This document shows positions 34,365 to 34,411 of a DNA stretch of 34,411 nucleotides, piece by piece. Source of the DNA: Alphaproteobacteria bacterium. Its GTDB lineage: Bacteria > Pseudomonadota > Alphaproteobacteria > Micropepsales > Micropepsaceae. Position numbers and translations under genes: made by a program. The notes beneath the pieces were generated by a model. That model was not told the origin of the DNA. It searched no databases and worked only from the letters and a program-made list of their open reading frames with translations. The stretch is taken from the NCBI GenBank assembly GCA_021324545.1, contig JAJPIX010000046.1, forward strand, positions 1-34,411, given 5' to 3'. Positions within the stretch are counted from its first letter, which is position 1. Each line of letters opens with the position of its first letter.

Positions 34365-34411
34365 TGGTTGCGGGGACAGGATTTGAACCTGTGACCTTCA
34401 GGTTATGAGCC
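34365..34411 (-). tRNA. tRNA-fMet (CAT), 3' part
   Basis: Read on the minus strand: GGCTCATAACC carries the CAT anticodon and is followed by a short variable loop AAGGTC. The T-arm ACAGGTTCAAATCCTGT follows, then the acceptor CCCCGCAACCA with encoded CCA (complement of 34365-34367). The TCATAACCTGAAGGTC anticodon arm and CCCCGCA acceptor are those of alphaproteobacterial initiator tRNA rather than elongator tRNA-Met. The 5' part lies past the window end. Confidence 0.93.

Overview
The window is GC-rich bacterial chromosome and almost certainly alphaproteobacterial. Supporting signs are three PleC/DivJ-like histidine kinases, CtrA-type boxes (TTAA-N7-TTAA) and a cluster of GANTC (CcrM) sites in promoters. 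Families common in this class are also present: a PF07310-type PAS protein, DUF1289, DUF3309, DUF6496 and PimC/PimD-like acyl-CoA dehydrogenases. The genus cannot be fixed from sequence alone. No phage, insertion sequence or CRISPR array is visible; gene packing is dense, with many 4-base overlaps.

Layout. 1-8.9 kb: an acyl-CoA dehydrogenase coupled to a gene cut by the window edge, a PAS protein, a luciferase-like flavin oxidoreductase, an AraC regulator with a CPBP membrane protease, a membrane acyltransferase, an SDR of the peroxisomal multifunctional-enzyme type, a histidine kinase and an enoyl-CoA hydratase/isomerase-like protein. 9-11.6 kb: a second, paralogous histidine kinase; a roughly 560-base gene-free stretch with a strong-looking minus-strand promoter and a hairpin-rich segment (candidate unassigned structured RNA); then a toxin-antitoxin locus with an intact MazF/PemK-like toxin and an antitoxin cut short by an apparent internal deletion. 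11.7-14.1 kb: a PimD/PimC-like acyl-CoA dehydrogenase pair with a near-perfect palindrome at the start of the large-subunit gene. 14.2-21.1 kb: mixed housekeeping genes (2OG-Fe(II) oxygenase, DUF3309, Crp/Fnr regulator, PIG-L deacetylase, dusA, CDGSH Fe-S protein, phosphomannomutase/phosphoglucomutase, DUF6496).

21.1-24.6 kb: a compact minus-strand operon. It runs from a small acyl-CoA dehydrogenase subunit through an unrecognised 153-residue protein, a large acyl-CoA dehydrogenase subunit and a VOC-fold protein to a DUF1289 gene broken by TGA at a conserved Trp codon. 24.7-31.1 kb: an unknown protein behind a CtrA-like box, pepN, a histidine kinase whose promoter holds a CtrA-like box and five GANTC sites, a tiny ORF echoing that kinase's N-terminus, and a secreted M28 peptidase. 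31.1-34.4 kb: an OmpR/EnvZ-type two-component system, a sulfotransferase and the 3' half of an initiator tRNA-Met gene.

Two themes stand out. One is acyl-CoA catabolism: five acyl-CoA dehydrogenases, four of them forming two putative heteromeric pairs with the catalytic glutamate only in the large subunit, plus enoyl-CoA hydratase-like and SDR steps. The other is cell-cycle-style signalling: orphan PleC-like kinases with CtrA/CcrM-type promoter sites.
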